Numbered from the stretch's first letter, positions 25,432 through 36,899 are shown. The stretch: 64,000 nt of DNA from Acidithiobacillus sp. HP-2 (GCF_015100155.1 NZ_JACKZA010000005.1:62001-126000), one strand, 5' to 3'. The notes: generated by a model from the sequence alone, not told the origin. Program-made: numbers and translations.

Positions 25432-26108
25432 GCCGGATTCCTGTGGTGACGCTGGATGGTCCGGGTGGTGTCGGCAAGGGAACGCTGGGACGCATGCTGG
25501 CGCATGATCTCGGCTGGTACTTGCTGGATAGCGGGGCTATTTATCGTGCCCTGGCGCTGGCGGCAGATCGATCAGGAATCGCAAAAGATGATGAAGCCGA
25601 CCTGGTTCGGCTGGCGCTGGAATTGCCCTTGCGCTTCCGGGGGGATGGCAACCAGACCCTGGTGCTGTTGCACGATGAACCGGTGGACGAGGCTATTCGT
25701 ACTCCACGGATCAGCGCACTGACTTCGCAAATTGCCGTCATCCCGGCGCTGCGTACGGCTTTGTTGCAGCGGCAAAGAGACTTTGCCCAGGCTCCGGGTC
25801 TGGTGGCCGATGGTCGGGATATGGGTACGGTGGTTTTCCCGGAAGCGGTCTTGAAAGTTTTTTTGACCGCCAGTGCCGAAGAACGTGGTAAACGACGCCT
25901 CAATCAGTTGATGGAACAGGGGATTAGTGCTAATCTCGCGAGCGTTGTGGCGGAAATTGCAGAACGGGATGCCCGGGATCAACAACGCAGTGTCGCGCCG
26001 CTCCGGCCCGCTGCGGATGCCCGAATTTTGGATACCAGTGCGCAAACAGTCGTCGAAACCTATACGGTCTTGCAGGCGTGGGTAAAAACCGCGTTGCAGG
26101 AGAATTGA
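25428..26108 (+). CDS. cmk: Cytidylate kinase
   Basis: Encodes 226 residues from ATG 25428 (ATGA overlap with aroA). It phosphorylates CMP and dCMP. P-loop: VVTLDGPGGVGKGTLGRML. Then LDSGAIYRALALAA, a CMP-binding insertion around RTPRISALTSQIAVIPALR, and VADGRDMGTVVFPEAVLKVFLTAS with the RGRDMG-like motif. The lid is RDARDQQRSVAPLRPAADA. The order aroA-cmk-rpsA-ihfB is the classical proteobacterial arrangement. Confidence 0.97.
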   Translation: MSRIPVVTLDGPGGVGKGTLGRMLAHDLGWYLLDSGAIYRALALAADRSGIAKDDEADLVRLALELPLRFRGDGNQTLVLLHDEPVDEAIRTPRISALTSQIAVIPALRTALLQRQRDFAQAPGLVADGRDMGTVVFPEAVLKVFLTASAEERGKRRLNQLMEQGISANLASVVAEIAERDARDQQRSVAPLRPAADARILDTSAQTVVETYTVLQAWVKTALQEN

Positions 26109-26188
26109 AACCGCCATTGATTTGGCATTGAGCTGTAATCAAAAGGGACACCCACGGTGCTCCCGGTACATGAGGCCTATTGAAATTT

Positions 26189-27901
26189 ATGACCACCCCT
26201 AACGCTGAAATGCTTGTTGAACCCAGTTTTGCCGAGATGTTTGAAGAAAGCCAGAGTACCCAGGGTCTGAAGCCTGGTGAGTTGCTCACCGGCATTGTCA
26301 CCCGCGTGGATAATGATTTTGTCATCGTCGATGTCGGCCTTAAATCCGAAGGACCCATTCCTGCCGAGCAGTTTCGCAATGCCGAAGGTGAAATCGAAGT
26401 CAAGGTCGGTGACTCGGTGGAAGTCTGTCTGGAACTGGTCGAAGATGGTATGGGTGAAACCCGTCTTTCGCGTGAAAAAGCCCGGCGTGCCAAGACCTGG
26501 GTCGATCTCGAAAAATCCTTCAATGACAATGAAGTGGTACATGGCTTCCTGACCGGTAAGGTCAAGGGCGGTTTCACCGTCAGCATTGATGGTGTCCGCG
26601 CCTTCCTGCCAGGTTCACTGGTGGATGTCCGTCCGGTGCGTGATGTGGCTTATCTCGAAGGCAAAGATCTCGAGATGAAAATCATCAAGTTGGATCGCAA
26701 GCGTAACAACGTGGTGGTGTCGCGCCGCGCCGTGGTTGAGCAGGAACAAAGCGCTGAACGTGGGGTGTTGCTGGAAAGCATCCAGGAAGGTGCCATCCTC
26801 GACGGTGTGGTGAAGAATCTCACCGATTACGGCGCATTTATTGATCTGGGTGGAATTGATGGTCTGCTGCATATCACGGATATGGGTTGGCGTCGCGTCA
26901 AGCATCCCAGCGAAGTGGTTACCGTTGGCGGCGAAGTGCGTGTCCTGGTCCTCAAGTTCGACCGCGAAAGAGGTCGTATTTCACTGGGCATGAAGCAGTT
27001 GGGTGAAGATCCGTGGCGTGATATTGCCCGTCGTTATCCTGAATCTACCCGCATTTTCGGTAAGGTCACCAATGTCACCGATTATGGTGCCTTCGTTGAA
27101 ATCGAAGAAGGCGTGGAAGGTCTGGTGCACGTTTCCGAAATCGACTGGACCAACAAGAACATTAATCCGGCCAAGGCCCTGCATGTCAGTCAGGAAGTAG
27201 AGGTGATGATTCTTGATATTGACGAAGAGCGCCGCCGTATTTCTCTGGGTATCAAACAGTGTCTGCCTAATCCATGGGATGATTTTGCCCAGAACTTCCA
27301 GAAAGGCGATCGGGTCTCCGGCCAGATCAAGAGCATCACCGACTTTGGCGTATTTGTGGGTCTGGATGGTGGAATTGACGGCCTGATTCATCTCTCCGAC
27401 CTTGCCTGGGATCGTACCGGTGAAGAAGCCGTGCGTGACTTCAAGAAAGGCGATACGCTGGAAGCAGTGGTGCTCAGCATTGACCCGGAACGTGAACGTA
27501 TCAGCCTTGGCATCAAGCAGATGGAAACGGATCCTTTCATTCAGTTTGTCGTCGCCAATGAAAAGGGCGCGCTGGTAGAAGGTGAAGTCATTTCCGTAGA
27601 CGGTCGTGGCGCAGAAATTCGCGTGGGTGAAGGGGTTGAAGGCCACCTGCCGCAGCGTGAGTTGAGCAAGGGCCAGACCCTGGCTGCGGGTGACAAGATT
27701 GAGGTGGCCATTGCCGCCGTAGATCGTAAAAACCGCACCTTGACCCTGAGTACCAAGGCGCGCGATGTGGCCGTAGCCCCAAGTGCTGAAGAACAGGCTG
27801 CTGCTACCCAGCAGTATGCCCGCAGCGCGGCAACAGGCACCACCAGTCTGGGTGACCTGATTAAAGAGCAGCTCAAGCGTAAGCAGGAAGAAGAGGGTTA
27901 A
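26189..27901 (+). CDS. rpsA: 30S ribosomal protein S1
   Basis: Encodes 570 residues from ATG 26189 (an in-frame UUG is at 26180). Six S1 OB-fold repeats are visible: the first two weaker, ribosome-binding ones ([40 protein letters not shown]), then four RNA-binding ones ([80 protein letters not shown]). A short alanine-rich tail ends in [12 protein letters not shown]. An 80-base leader separates it from cmk, room for autoregulation, as known in E. coli. Confidence 0.98.
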   Translation: MTTPNAEMLVEPSFAEMFEESQSTQGLKPGELLTGIVTRVDNDFVIVDVGLKSEGPIPAEQFRNAEGEIEVKVGDSVEVCLELVEDGMGETRLSREKARRAKTWVDLEKSFNDNEVVHGFLTGKVKGGFTVSIDGVRAFLPGSLVDVRPVRDVAYLEGKDLEMKIIKLDRKRNNVVVSRRAVVEQEQSAERGVLLESIQEGAILDGVVKNLTDYGAFIDLGGIDGLLHITDMGWRRVKHPSEVVTVGGEVRVLVLKFDRERGRISLGMKQLGEDPWRDIARRYPESTRIFGKVTNVTDYGAFVEIEEGVEGLVHVSEIDWTNKNINPAKALHVSQEVEVMILDIDEERRRISLGIKQCLPNPWDDFAQNFQKGDRVSGQIKSITDFGVFVGLDGGIDGLIHLSDLAWDRTGEEAVRDFKKGDTLEAVVLSIDPERERISLGIKQMETDPFIQFVVANEKGALVEGEVISVDGRGAEIRVGEGVEGHLPQRELSKGQTLAAGDKIEVAIAAVDRKNRTLTLSTKARDVAVAPSAEEQAAATQQYARSAATGTTSLGDLIKEQLKRKQEEEG

Positions 27902-27910
27902 TTGCAAGAC

Positions 27911-27956
27911 GGCTCCCGTGATGCCCTTATTGAGTATCCGGGGAGCCCCTTTTTTT
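27911..27956 (+). terminator. Rho-independent terminator after rpsA
   Basis: GGCTCCC (27911-27917) pairs with GGGAGCC (27941-27947) around a 23-base loop, followed by a T run (27950-27956). It lies just after the rpsA stop, so it would separate rpsA from ihfB transcription. Confidence 0.75.
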
Positions 27957-28034
27957 AGCGTCAGGCCGAAATTCTTGCCGTCTGACGTTTTTACAAGTTT
28001 TCCAATCAGTGCTTATTTGAAGAAGCTAAAAATC

Positions 28035-28337
28035 ATGACTAAATCTGAATTGATCAAAAACATCAGCGCCCAATACCCGCAGCTCAGTGTGCGTGATATT
28101 GAAATGGCCACCCGCCATATGCTGGATTACCTCAGTGATGCACTTGCTGAAGGTGAGCGCATTGAAATTCGTGGCTTTGGCAGTTTTTCCATGCATGTGC
28201 GCCCGGCTAAACAGGGGCGTAACCCCAAGACCGGCGAATCGGTCATGGTGCCGGAAAAGCGGGTTCCGCACTTCAAACCGGGTAAGGAACTGCGCGAGCA
28301 GGTCGATTATCCAGAGAATACATCCGGCAAAGCCTGA
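28035..28337 (+). CDS. ihfB: Integration host factor subunit beta
   Basis: Encodes 100 residues from ATG 28035. HU/IHF fold: [40 protein letters not shown] and the arm [27 protein letters not shown]. The RxxRNPKTGE arm with its Pro inserts into the minor groove and bends DNA. It follows rpsA beyond a terminator, so it probably has its own promoter. lapB starts directly at its stop codon. Confidence 0.96.
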   Translation: MTKSELIKNISAQYPQLSVRDIEMATRHMLDYLSDALAEGERIEIRGFGSFSMHVRPAKQGRNPKTGESVMVPEKRVPHFKPGKELREQVDYPENTSGKA

Positions 28338-29498
28338 TTGACCATTCTGGGCGTGGATTCTGCGGTTGTCCTCGTCCTGGGGATAGTATCAGGCTTTGCT
28401 GCCCTGCTGGGCTTCTGGATGGGGCGTACCCAAAAAGCCCCCGCTGGCAAAGCCATCCCTCAGGTGTATATTCAGGGTCTGAATTACCTTCTGAGTGAAC
28501 GTCAGGACGAAGCGGTAGAGGTTTTTCTCGAAGCCTTGCGCCAGCACCCGGAGAGTGTCGATATTCTCCTGGCCCTGGGCCGTCAGTTTCGCCGACGTGG
28601 CGAGTTGGAAAGGGCATTGCGGGTGCATCAGTACTTATTGGAACAGCCGGCCCTGGCTGAGGGGCTAAGGCAAAGTGTGCTGTTTGAAATTGCCCGCGAT
28701 TATTTGAAAGCCGGAATTCTGGATCGGGCAGAAAGCATTCTCAAGGAATTGCTTGAAAGTCAGCCCGCGCATACCGAAGGGCTTGCCACGCTGGCAGAAC
28801 TCTATGAACTGGGTAGTGAGTGGGCTTCCTCTATCGCCATTCGCAAGCGTTTGCTCCAATCAGGAATGTCCGAACAGCAAACGGTAATTGCCTTGTTGTA
28901 CGGTGAGCTGGCTGAAGAATCGCTGCGCAGTGAGGATCACTCTCAGGCACAAAAGTATCTGAATGCTGCGCGCCGGGAGATTCCCGACAATCCGCGTGCC
29001 CTGATGATTGCCGGGCGTCTGGCCTTTGACAAAAAAGATTGGCAGGGTGCCCTCAAATACTGGGATAAATTGCTGACACTACCCACTGATTCGGCGATTT
29101 TACTGGTGCTGGAGCCCTTTCTGCAGGTTTTGCGGCACTTGGGGGGGCAGCAGCAGGATCATCTGCAGCGTTTGCAGGCTCACTGTCGTTCGCCGCTGGC
29201 CATAAAACGCCTGGCAGAAGCTTTGCAGAAAATAGAGGGACAGGCATCTGCCAGCAGTTTTTTGCGCAATATTCTGATCAAAAAACCTGATCTTAGGGTA
29301 TTTCAGCTGTTGTTAAGCATGGACCCGAAAGCCCCGGAAGCGGAGCTGATCGAAAAAATGGCTCTGGCCGTGCGTCAGTGGCAATTGGAACCTGAACTGT
29401 TTCATTGTCAGTCTTGTGGTTATCAAAGTACGCAGTATTACTGGCGCTGCCCCAGTTGTCGCCAGTGGGGTGTCTTTTCAGGGGAGGAAAAGCTGTGA
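28338..29498 (+). CDS. lapB: Lipopolysaccharide assembly protein B (LapB/YciM)
   Basis: Encodes 386 residues from UUG 28338, immediately after the ihfB stop; an in-frame GTG (28350) is an alternative. An N-terminal membrane anchor ([20 protein letters not shown]) is followed by [20 protein letters not shown] and about nine TPR-like repeats. A C-terminal rubredoxin-type metal site ([20 protein letters not shown]) completes the family layout. LapB brings LpxC to FtsH and controls lipid A synthesis. lapA, which often precedes it, is absent. The stop overlaps the pyrF start. Confidence 0.93.
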   Translation: MTILGVDSAVVLVLGIVSGFAALLGFWMGRTQKAPAGKAIPQVYIQGLNYLLSERQDEAVEVFLEALRQHPESVDILLALGRQFRRRGELERALRVHQYLLEQPALAEGLRQSVLFEIARDYLKAGILDRAESILKELLESQPAHTEGLATLAELYELGSEWASSIAIRKRLLQSGMSEQQTVIALLYGELAEESLRSEDHSQAQKYLNAARREIPDNPRALMIAGRLAFDKKDWQGALKYWDKLLTLPTDSAILLVLEPFLQVLRHLGGQQQDHLQRLQAHCRSPLAIKRLAEALQKIEGQASASSFLRNILIKKPDLRVFQLLLSMDPKAPEAELIEKMALAVRQWQLEPELFHCQSCGYQSTQYYWRCPSCRQWGVFSGEEKL

Positions 29499-30193
29499 AA
29501 TCACCACTTATTGTCGCACTGGATTACGCAGATATGGCAGCAGCACTGGCCATGGCTGAACTTTTGGATCCCCGACAATGCCGGGTCAAAGTGGGCAAGG
29601 AACTCTTTACGGCATCCGGACCCAAAGTGGTTGAACAACTTCAGAGCCGGGGTTTTGAGGTCTTTCTGGATCTCAAATTTCATGACATCCCGCAGACGGT
29701 CGCCAAAGCCTGTCAGGTTGCCGCCCGCTTGGGAGTGTGGATGCTCAATGTGCATGCAAGTGGGGGTAAGGCGATGCTGGAGGCCGCACGGGAGGCTGTT
29801 GATGGTGTGACGGTTTCCGGGCATCAGCCGCTGCTGATTGCGGTGACGGTATTAACCAGTCTGGATGCCGATGCCCTGACGCAGCTGGGTGTGCATGACC
29901 CCGTTGAGCTACAGGTAGAAAGGTTAGCCGCGCTCAGTGCAGAGGCTGGTCTGGATGGACTGGTCTGTTCTGCGCAGGAGACTTCCCGGCTCAAACAATT
30001 GCATCCGGAGTTTTGTCTGGTGACCCCGGGTATCCGGCCCGCCCAGCATGGCGCCGATGACCAGAAGCGGACCATGACGCCTGGAGCGGCTCTGGCGTCA
30101 GGTTCAGACTATCTGGTTGTCGGTCGTCCCATCACTGCGGCACCCAATCCGGCAGAAGCCTTGTCTGCCATGTTGGCTGCTTGTATAAGCTAA
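29495..30193 (+). CDS. pyrF: Orotidine 5'-phosphate decarboxylase
   Basis: Encodes 232 residues from GTG 29495, which overlaps the lapB stop and has GGGGAGG about seven bases upstream. Makes UMP from OMP. Motifs: [24 protein letters not shown], the catalytic [18 protein letters not shown] (Asp-Lys-Asp network), [12 protein letters not shown] and [18 protein letters not shown]. The lapB-pyrF pairing is conserved in gammaproteobacteria. pyrE follows, bringing the last two pyrimidine steps together. Confidence 0.97.
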   Translation: MKSPLIVALDYADMAAALAMAELLDPRQCRVKVGKELFTASGPKVVEQLQSRGFEVFLDLKFHDIPQTVAKACQVAARLGVWMLNVHASGGKAMLEAAREAVDGVTVSGHQPLLIAVTVLTSLDADALTQLGVHDPVELQVERLAALSAEAGLDGLVCSAQETSRLKQLHPEFCLVTPGIRPAQHGADDQKRTMTPGAALASGSDYLVVGRPITAAPNPAEALSAMLAACIS

Positions 30194-30232
30194 GATGTTT
30201 CCATTTTATGAAATCAGACTAATATGCCCTGA

Positions 30233-30853
30233 ATGGGGATGGCTATTGATGGAGAAAAAGGCCCAGTGACAGCAGATGAAGTAGTGGATCTATACAAAAA
30301 CGATGGTGCCTTGCTGCAAGGTCATTTTTTACTGTCTTCCGGATTGCATAGCGATACCTACTTGCAGTCAGCAAGGGTGTTGCAGCATCCAGAACATGCC
30401 GCTCGCCTCTGTGCCGCGATGGTTGCCGGTATTCCAGAAGCAGTCAGGAAGCAGATCCGTTGTGTCGTGGGACCAGCCATGGGTGCCGTATTGGTTTCCT
30501 ATGAATGTGCCAGAGCGCTGGGGGTACGCAGTCTTTTTACCGAACGTGAAAATGGCCAGATGGTCCTGCGCCGGGGCTTTGCTTTATCTCCAGGTGAAGG
30601 GGTATTGGTCGTTGAAGATATTACCACGACAGGTGGATCGACCCGTGAATGCATTGCTGCGGTAGAAGCAGCAGGTGGCAAGGTACTGGTTAGTTCTGCA
30701 ATTATTGATCGTAGCGCTGGCTTCCAGGATTTTGATGATATTCCGTTTTATCCACTCCTGCGTTTGCCGGTGCGGACCTGGTCCGCTGAAGATTGTCCGC
30801 TCTGCGCGGCGGGGGGTGTCCCGGTGAAACCGGGCAGTCGGGGGCTGCGCTGA
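30233..30853 (+). CDS. pyrE: Orotate phosphoribosyltransferase
   Basis: Encodes up to 206 residues from ATG 30233; ATG 30239 and GTG 30266 are also possible and no Shine-Dalgarno settles it. The family body starts at TADEVVDLYKNDGALLQGHF. Motifs: LLSSGLHSDTYLQSA, VVGPAMGAVLVSYECARAL, FTERENGQMVLRRGF and the PRPP loop VLVVEDITTTGGST. The C-terminal CPLCAAGGVPVKPGSRG matches the longer PyrE subfamily with a Cys pair. A TAATAT at 30220-30225 might be a -10, but the partner is weak. Confidence 0.95.
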   Translation: MGMAIDGEKGPVTADEVVDLYKNDGALLQGHFLLSSGLHSDTYLQSARVLQHPEHAARLCAAMVAGIPEAVRKQIRCVVGPAMGAVLVSYECARALGVRSLFTERENGQMVLRRGFALSPGEGVLVVEDITTTGGSTRECIAAVEAAGGKVLVSSAIIDRSAGFQDFDDIPFYPLLRLPVRTWSAEDCPLCAAGGVPVKPGSRGLR

Positions 30854-30855
30854 AC

Positions 30856-30884
30856 TTGAGGGGCGGCGGGCTTGTGTTTATGAT
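30856..30884 (+). promoter_or_regulatory. Probable sigma-70 promoter for tig
   Basis: TTGAGG (30856-30861) and TATGAT (30879-30884) are separated by 17 bases, right after the pyrE stop and about 40 bases before the tig start. Good matches at optimal spacing suggest tig-clpP-clpX is a separate transcription unit. Confidence 0.55.
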
Positions 30885-30926
30885 GGGTGTTTAGGCTTAG
30901 ACAAAATGAAAAACAAGGATCAGTTC

Positions 30927-32204
30927 ATGCAAATTTCCACACCGGAGGCTGCGCCTCTGGAACGCCACATTCATGTGACCATTCCTGCCAGTGAGGTAGA
31001 AAGTGGTGTCACGCAACGTTTACGTAACAAGGCCCGCTCAGCGCGTTTTCCGGGATTCCGTCCGGGCAAGGCACCATTGGCTATTGTTGAACGCCATTAT
31101 GGTTCAGATGCCCTCATGGAAACCTTTGACCAGCTGATTAATGAGCGCTATTCCCAGGCCGTACGTGAACAATCCCTGCGTCCCGTAGGGCGTCCCGAAG
31201 TGCAGGTTGAAAAAGGCGGGCGCGGAGAAGACTTTGTGTTCACGGCGGTTGTTGAGGTCTATCCTGAATTCGAACCCCAAATTCCCACTGCCACGGTGAT
31301 TCGCAAAAGTGCCGTTGTTACGGAAAGTGATGTAGATGCCACTATTGACATTATGCGCCAGCAGCGCCGTTTTTATGTTAAAACCGAGCGTGCGGCACAA
31401 AATGAAGACCGGGTTACGGTAGATTTCCAGGGACTTATGGATGGCGAACCCATGCCCGGCGGCGATGTGGTGGATTATCAGGTAGTCCTGGGCGCTGGGC
31501 GGCTGCTCCCTGACATTGAACAGGGCCTCATCGGGCTTTCTGCCGGTGAAGAAAAAAACGTTTCTGTACAGTTTCCTGCGGATTATCATGTGGCCGAACT
31601 GGCGGGCAAAAATGCCGAATTTCATCTCCAGGTCAAGGAAGTGGCTGAAGCACAGTTGCCCGAATTAAACACTGAATTTGCTCTGGCGCTGGGTATCGAA
31701 GACGGCGATGTTGCTGTCTTGCGTCAGGAGGTCAAGGAGAATCTGGAACGCGAAGCCCAAAGGCTGAGTCATGCCCAGGTGAAATCGCAACTGCTGGATC
31801 TGGTGGTCGAAAGTAATCAGCCAGACCTGCCCAAACAAATGCTGGCCCATGAACTGGAACAATTGCAGAAAGACCCCAATGCCAGTACTGCTGGAGACCT
31901 GGAAAATATCTCCAGGCGTCGGGTAGTGCTGGGTCTGGTCCTCAGTGAAGTGGTGCGTCGGGAAAAGCTGCAGGCCAGTTCTGCCGAGGTGACGCAAGTC
32001 ATTCGCGACATGGCCGAGCAATATGAGGATCCCGACCAGTTTGTGGCCTGGTATCGCAGCAAACCGGAGCAGCTGGAACAGGCCGAGGCCATGGTGCTGG
32101 AGGATAAAGTGGTGGCATGGCTTCTGGAGCGTGTTAAAGTGACCGAAGAGTCGGTGAACTTTAATCAGTTGATTGGCCGTTCTCCGGCAACTCCAGCGGA
32201 GTAA
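30927..32204 (+). CDS. tig: Trigger factor
   Basis: Encodes 425 residues from ATG 30927, with AAGGA seven bases upstream; the in-frame ATG at 30906 lacks one. Ribosome-associated chaperone. N-terminal ribosome-binding domain with signature [19 protein letters not shown] (the GFRxGKxP loop), a FKBP-type PPIase domain in the middle ([41 protein letters not shown]) and a long helical C-terminal substrate-binding domain. The order tig-clpP-clpX-lon is the classic proteobacterial quality-control cluster. Confidence 0.97.
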   Translation: MQISTPEAAPLERHIHVTIPASEVESGVTQRLRNKARSARFPGFRPGKAPLAIVERHYGSDALMETFDQLINERYSQAVREQSLRPVGRPEVQVEKGGRGEDFVFTAVVEVYPEFEPQIPTATVIRKSAVVTESDVDATIDIMRQQRRFYVKTERAAQNEDRVTVDFQGLMDGEPMPGGDVVDYQVVLGAGRLLPDIEQGLIGLSAGEEKNVSVQFPADYHVAELAGKNAEFHLQVKEVAEAQLPELNTEFALALGIEDGDVAVLRQEVKENLEREAQRLSHAQVKSQLLDLVVESNQPDLPKQMLAHELEQLQKDPNASTAGDLENISRRRVVLGLVLSEVVRREKLQASSAEVTQVIRDMAEQYEDPDQFVAWYRSKPEQLEQAEAMVLEDKVVAWLLERVKVTEESVNFNQLIGRSPATPAE

Positions 32205-32253
32205 ATCGGGCATTCAGACGAATGTGGCAGCGTCCCTTAATCGAGGAGCAGCA

Positions 32254-32901
32254 ATGATGTGGAAACAAGCAGGAGATCCAGTTACGTCCGCCCCCCAGGG
32301 TTTGGGATATGTTCCGATTGTGGTGGAACAAACGGGTCGTGGTGAGCGGTCTTATGACATATATTCCCGCCTGCTGAAAGAACGGGTTATTTTCATGGTG
32401 GGTCAGGTAGAAGACATGATGGCGAACCTGGTGGTAGCCCAACTGCTTTTCCTGGAAGCGGAAAATCCTGACAAGGATATTGCTTTGTACATCAATAGCC
32501 CGGGTGGTTCGGTGACGGCGGGTATGGCTATTTATGATACCATGCAGTTCATCCGTCCCAAGGTGAGCACGGTCTGTATTGGCCAGGCCGCCAGTATGGG
32601 TGCCGTACTGCTGGCCGCTGGTGCGGAAGGCAAACGCTACGCATTACCTAACGCCAGAATCATGTTGCATCAGCCTTCCGGTGGTTTCCAGGGGCAGGCG
32701 CATGATATCGAAATTCACACCAAAGAAATTCTGCGCATTCGTGAACGACTCAACGATATTCTGGTCCACCATACTGGACAGAGTCGTGAACGCATTGAGC
32801 AGGATCTCGACCGGGATTTTTTCATGTCGGCCGAAGAGGCCCAAACCTATCATCTCGTGGATGCCGTGATTACCCATCGCGGTGATGACGAGACCGCCTG
32901 A
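32254..32901 (+). CDS. clpP: ATP-dependent Clp protease proteolytic subunit
   Basis: Encodes 215 residues from ATG 32254 (or the adjacent ATG 32257), with GAGGAG upstream. Serine protease of the ClpXP complex. Catalytic Ser114 is in [11 protein letters not shown] and His139 in IMLHQPSGG; the Asp is near LDRDFFMS. The N-terminal [20 protein letters not shown] is the usual gate and processing region. It comes 50 bases after tig and 19 before clpX. Confidence 0.98.
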   Translation: MMWKQAGDPVTSAPQGLGYVPIVVEQTGRGERSYDIYSRLLKERVIFMVGQVEDMMANLVVAQLLFLEAENPDKDIALYINSPGGSVTAGMAIYDTMQFIRPKVSTVCIGQAASMGAVLLAAGAEGKRYALPNARIMLHQPSGGFQGQAHDIEIHTKEILRIRERLNDILVHHTGQSRERIEQDLDRDFFMSAEEAQTYHLVDAVITHRGDDETA

Positions 32902-32920
32902 AACAGGCAGGAGAACAGCT

Positions 32921-34195
32921 ATGGCTGGAAAGCATGAGGGAAGTGGCGAAAAGACCTTGTATTGTTCTTTTTGCGGAAAAAGTCAGCACGAAGTCCGGAA
33001 GCTGATTGCGGGTCCATCGGTGTTCATCTGCGATGAATGCATTGAACTGTGCAATGATATCGTCAAGGACGAGATCCTGGATGATCTGCACGGTGATCAG
33101 CCGGATAAACTGCCGAAACCCATGGAAATACGCAAGACGCTGGATGATTATGTCATTGGTCAGGACAGTGCCAAAAAAGTGCTTTCCGTGGCGGTCTATA
33201 ATCATTACAAACGTCTGGAGCATGGCGGTAAGGACAATGAAGTAGAGCTCGACAAAAGTAATATTTTGTTGATTGGTCCGACCGGTTCCGGCAAAACCCT
33301 GTTGGCACAGACCTTGGCGCGCCTTTTGAATGTGCCCTTTGCCATGGCCGATGCCACGACCCTCACCGAAGCCGGTTATGTCGGTGAGGATGTGGAAAAC
33401 ATTATTCAAAAACTGCTGCAGAAATGTGATTATGACGTGGAGAAAGCCCAGACGGGAATTGTCTATATTGACGAAATCGACAAGATCACCCGCAAATCTG
33501 AAAACCCTTCCATTACCCGCGACGTATCGGGAGAAGGCGTGCAGCAGGCCTTGCTGAAACTGATTGAAGGCACTGTTGCCTCGGTTCCTCCTCAGGGAGG
33601 CCGCAAACATCCGCAGCAGGAATTTTTGCAGGTGGATACCCGTCACATTCTGTTTATTTGCGGGGGTGCGTTTGCGGGCCTTGAAAAATCCGTTTCTTCC
33701 CGTCTCGAAAAAGGCGGTATGGGCTTTAACGCGCCTCTCAAAAAACGGGACAAAGATGCCACTGCCGCCATGCTCATGCAGAATCTGGAACCGGAAGATC
33801 TGGTGCGCTATGGGTTGATTCCCGAGTTTGTCGGACGTTTGCCCATTCTGGCACTTTTGGAAGAGTTGGACGAAGAAGCGCTGATGTCCATCCTCACTGA
33901 ACCCAAAAATGCCCTGATCAAGCAATATCAGAAAATGTTTTCCCTGGAGGGTGTTACCCTGGAGTTCCGTCCAGAGGCGCTCAAGGGGATTGCCAAAAAG
34001 GCCCTTGCGCGTAAAACCGGTGCTCGTGGCTTGCGCTCCATCCTTGAGCAGATTTTGCTGGACACCATGTACGAGCTGCCTTCCATGACCGGCGTCAAAA
34101 AAGTGGTGGTGGATGCTGCTGTGGTGGAAAGTGGCGGCAAGCCGCTTCTGGTTTATGACGATGCCATCAAGGTGGATATGTCTCATCCTGCCTGA
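32921..34195 (+). CDS. clpX: ATP-dependent Clp protease ATP-binding subunit ClpX
   Basis: Encodes 424 residues from ATG 32921, with AGGAG eight or so bases upstream. N-terminal zinc-binding domain ([30 protein letters not shown]; four Cys). AAA+ core: Walker [18 protein letters not shown], Walker [15 protein letters not shown], pore loop [14 protein letters not shown], sensor [17 protein letters not shown], and an [15 protein letters not shown] sensor-2 arginine. An IGF-type loop ([21 protein letters not shown] region) contacts ClpP nearby. A hairpin follows before lon. Confidence 0.98.
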   Translation: MAGKHEGSGEKTLYCSFCGKSQHEVRKLIAGPSVFICDECIELCNDIVKDEILDDLHGDQPDKLPKPMEIRKTLDDYVIGQDSAKKVLSVAVYNHYKRLEHGGKDNEVELDKSNILLIGPTGSGKTLLAQTLARLLNVPFAMADATTLTEAGYVGEDVENIIQKLLQKCDYDVEKAQTGIVYIDEIDKITRKSENPSITRDVSGEGVQQALLKLIEGTVASVPPQGGRKHPQQEFLQVDTRHILFICGGAFAGLEKSVSSRLEKGGMGFNAPLKKRDKDATAAMLMQNLEPEDLVRYGLIPEFVGRLPILALLEELDEEALMSILTEPKNALIKQYQKMFSLEGVTLEFRPEALKGIAKKALARKTGARGLRSILEQILLDTMYELPSMTGVKKVVVDAAVVESGGKPLLVYDDAIKVDMSHPA

Positions 34196-34198
34196 AAC

Positions 34199-34245
34199 AA
34201 AGCAGGGGCGCGTTGAAAACTCGACCATGCGCCCCAATCTGCTTT
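34199..34245 (+). terminator. Hairpin between clpX and lon
   Basis: AAAGCAG (34199-34205) pairs with CTGCTTT (34239-34245), and inside these GGGCGC pairs with GCGCCC, giving a long interrupted stem. No strong T run follows. It may be an attenuating or bidirectional terminator, letting lon be partly independent. Confidence 0.55.
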
Positions 34246-34282
34246 CCTAATGATGGTTATCATCGAATTTCTGGAGTGAACC

Positions 34283-36718
34283 GTGGCGCAAATAGATAAA
34301 AGTCTCCTGGTAGAAGAAGAATCCCTGATGGTGCCCGTACTTCCGTTACGGGACGTGGTGGTTTTTCCATATATGGTGATCCCGCTTTTTGTAGGTCGTG
34401 CGAAGTCCATACGCGCACTGGAAGAAGCCATGTCAGGAGAAAAACAAATCCTGTTGGTTTCTCAGAAAAATGCGGCTGATGATGACCCCCAGCCGGAAAA
34501 TATTTATCGCATCGGGACCTTGGCCACCATTTTGCAGTTGCTGAAACTGCCTGATGGAACGGTAAAAGTCCTGGTGGAAGGTACGGACCGGGCCAAGATC
34601 GTCTCTTTTTTGCCGGCCGACGAATCACTCCGCGCCCAGGTTCAGGTGGTGGTCAGTGGTGCCGCCAATGATCGTGAACTGGAAGCGCTGATGCGTTCTG
34701 TCAGTGCGCAGTTTGAGTCCTATGTAAAGCTCAACAAAAAAATACCGCCAGAAATTTTGTCTACTCTGGCCAGTATGGATGATCCGGCGCGACTGGCGGA
34801 TACGGTGGCTGCCCACCTCAGTCTCAAGCTGGAAGAAAAACAGGATATTCTCGAAAAAGCAGATACGCGTGTGCGGCTGGAACATCTGCTGGGCATGATG
34901 GAATCCGAAATTGATCTGCTGCAGGTAGAGAAGCGGATTCGTGGACGCGTCAAGCGGCAAATGGAAAAAAGCCAGCGCGAGTATTATCTGAATGAGCAGA
35001 TGAAGGCCATCCAGAAGGAGCTCGGCGATCTTTCCGAAGAGGGCGGCAGTGAACTGGATGAGCTCGCCCGTAAAATTGAAAAAGCCGGAATGCCCAAAGA
35101 TGTGCGGGCCAAGGCAGATGCCGAATTAAAGAAGCTGCGGATGATGAGCCCCATGTCTGCAGAAGCGACGGTGGTGCGTAATTACATCGACTGGCTGGTT
35201 GGTGTTCCGTGGCGTAAGCGTAGCAAAATTACTAAAGACCTTAAGCGCGCCAAGGCCATCCTGGATGCCGACCACTATGGTCTGGAAGATGTCAAGGAGC
35301 GGATACTGGAGTATCTCGCTGTGCAGGAACGTGTGGGTAACAGTCGTGGCCCCATTTTATGTCTGGTTGGCCCGCCCGGTGTTGGTAAAACCAGTCTGGG
35401 CCGCTCCATTGCGGAAGCGACCAATCGCAAATTTGTGCGGATGTCTCTGGGAGGAGTGCGTGATGAGGCAGAAATTCGCGGACACCGGCGGACTTATATC
35501 GGCGCATTACCAGGAAAAATTGTCCAGAGTCTGGCTAAGGTGGCAACTCGCAACCCGCTGATGTTACTGGATGAAGTCGACAAAATGGCGATGGATTTTC
35601 GGGGCGATCCGGCCTCTGCGCTGCTCGAAGTGCTCGATCCGGAGCAGAATGCCACTTTTAATGATCATTATCTGGAAGTGGACTTCAACTTGTCTGAGGT
35701 GATGTTTGTCACCACCGCCAACACCCTGAATATTCCGGCGCCGCTGATGGATCGTATGGAGGTCATCCGGATTTCCGGCTATACCGAAGATGAAAAAATC
35801 CACATTGCCACTAAATATCTGCTTCCTAAGCAAATCGAGAAAGCGGGTCTGAAAGACGGGGAAATGCAGGTTTCGCAAACCGTAATTCGGGACATCATCC
35901 GTTACTATACGCGCGAAGCGGGGGTGCGGAATCTTGAGCGGGAGCTGGCGCGCATTTGTCGTAAAGTCGTCAAAGAGCTATTGCTGGATAAGAAGCGCAC
36001 CAAAATTCAGGTATCCGATCGTAATCTGGACAAATATCTGGGTGTTCGGCGTTTTGATTATGGCAAAGCGGAAATAGAAAATCGTATTGGCGAAGTCACC
36101 GGTTTGGCCTGGACGGAAGTCGGGGGTGAATTGCTGAGCATTGAGGCCGTGGTTGTACCGGGTCGGGGTAAACTCCTGATTACGGGCAAACTCGGTGACG
36201 TTATGCAGGAATCCATTCAGGCAGCCATGAGTGTGGTGCGTGCCAGATCACGTGCGTTGGGGATTCCGGCTGACTTTTATCAGAATCGGGATGTCCATAT
36301 TCACGTTCCAGAAGGTGCGACCCCCAAAGATGGCCCCAGCGCTGGCATCGGCATGGCCACGGCATTGGTTTCTGCGCTGACCGGTATTCCGGTCAAAGCT
36401 ACGGTGGCTATGACGGGTGAAATTACCCTCCGTGGTGAGGTTCTGCCTATTGGAGGCTTGAAAGAGAAACTGTTGGCAGCACATCGCGGAGGCATCAGTA
36501 CGGTGATGATTCCGGCAGAAAATGAAAAGGATTTGCAGGAAATCCCCAAAAATGTGCGTGATGCACTCACGATCAAGCCGGTACGCTGGATCGACGAAGT
36601 GTTAGCGATTGCTCTGGAAACGTCACCAACGCCATTGCCTGATGAAGGAGAGCCGCTACTGGGTGTCGTACCACCAGTTGGTGGAGATAACGCGGAAGAT
36701 AAGGCGACAGCTCACTAG
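34283..36718 (+). CDS. lon: ATP-dependent protease Lon (LonA)
   Basis: Encodes 811 residues from GTG 34283 with CTGGAG upstream. LON substrate-binding N-domain ([20 protein letters not shown]), coiled-coil region ([20 protein letters not shown]), AAA+ module (Walker [18 protein letters not shown]; Walker [12 protein letters not shown]) and a C-terminal protease domain. Catalytic Ser686 is in [12 protein letters not shown], with Lys about 43 residues later ([15 protein letters not shown]). It lies between clpX and hupB; HU is a known Lon substrate in E. coli. Confidence 0.98.
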   Translation: MAQIDKSLLVEEESLMVPVLPLRDVVVFPYMVIPLFVGRAKSIRALEEAMSGEKQILLVSQKNAADDDPQPENIYRIGTLATILQLLKLPDGTVKVLVEGTDRAKIVSFLPADESLRAQVQVVVSGAANDRELEALMRSVSAQFESYVKLNKKIPPEILSTLASMDDPARLADTVAAHLSLKLEEKQDILEKADTRVRLEHLLGMMESEIDLLQVEKRIRGRVKRQMEKSQREYYLNEQMKAIQKELGDLSEEGGSELDELARKIEKAGMPKDVRAKADAELKKLRMMSPMSAEATVVRNYIDWLVGVPWRKRSKITKDLKRAKAILDADHYGLEDVKERILEYLAVQERVGNSRGPILCLVGPPGVGKTSLGRSIAEATNRKFVRMSLGGVRDEAEIRGHRRTYIGALPGKIVQSLAKVATRNPLMLLDEVDKMAMDFRGDPASALLEVLDPEQNATFNDHYLEVDFNLSEVMFVTTANTLNIPAPLMDRMEVIRISGYTEDEKIHIATKYLLPKQIEKAGLKDGEMQVSQTVIRDIIRYYTREAGVRNLERELARICRKVVKELLLDKKRTKIQVSDRNLDKYLGVRRFDYGKAEIENRIGEVTGLAWTEVGGELLSIEAVVVPGRGKLLITGKLGDVMQESIQAAMSVVRARSRALGIPADFYQNRDVHIHVPEGATPKDGPSAGIGMATALVSALTGIPVKATVAMTGEITLRGEVLPIGGLKEKLLAAHRGGISTVMIPAENEKDLQEIPKNVRDALTIKPVRWIDEVLAIALETSPTPLPDEGEPLLGVVPPVGGDNAEDKATAH

Positions 36719-36730
36719 GCTGTAGTTATC

Positions 36731-36762
36731 AGCCTCTGGGAATATGATTATTTTCAGAGGCT
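36731..36762 (+). terminator. Hairpin after lon
   Basis: AGCCTCTG (36731-36738) and CAGAGGCT (36755-36762) form a perfect 8-bp stem 13 bases after the lon stop. The T content after it is modest, so it is a probable rather than certain terminator. The rest of the gap up to the hupB promoter has no gene. Confidence 0.55.
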
Positions 36763-36899
36763 ATATTATGTTCTGCTATTAACTGGCGTTGTTGATAATT
36801 TGCTGCTGATTAATGCGTGACCGTCGCTAAATCACGACGAAAACTGTAAGATGGATAGGGTCTAACATGTGAAATCGTTTGTAGATTTTGTTGATGATC

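Noticed and set aside
32870-34237. Open frame of 455 codons on the minus strand
   Set aside because: Complement of clpX; composition is that of reversed coding sequence and no motif is visible.
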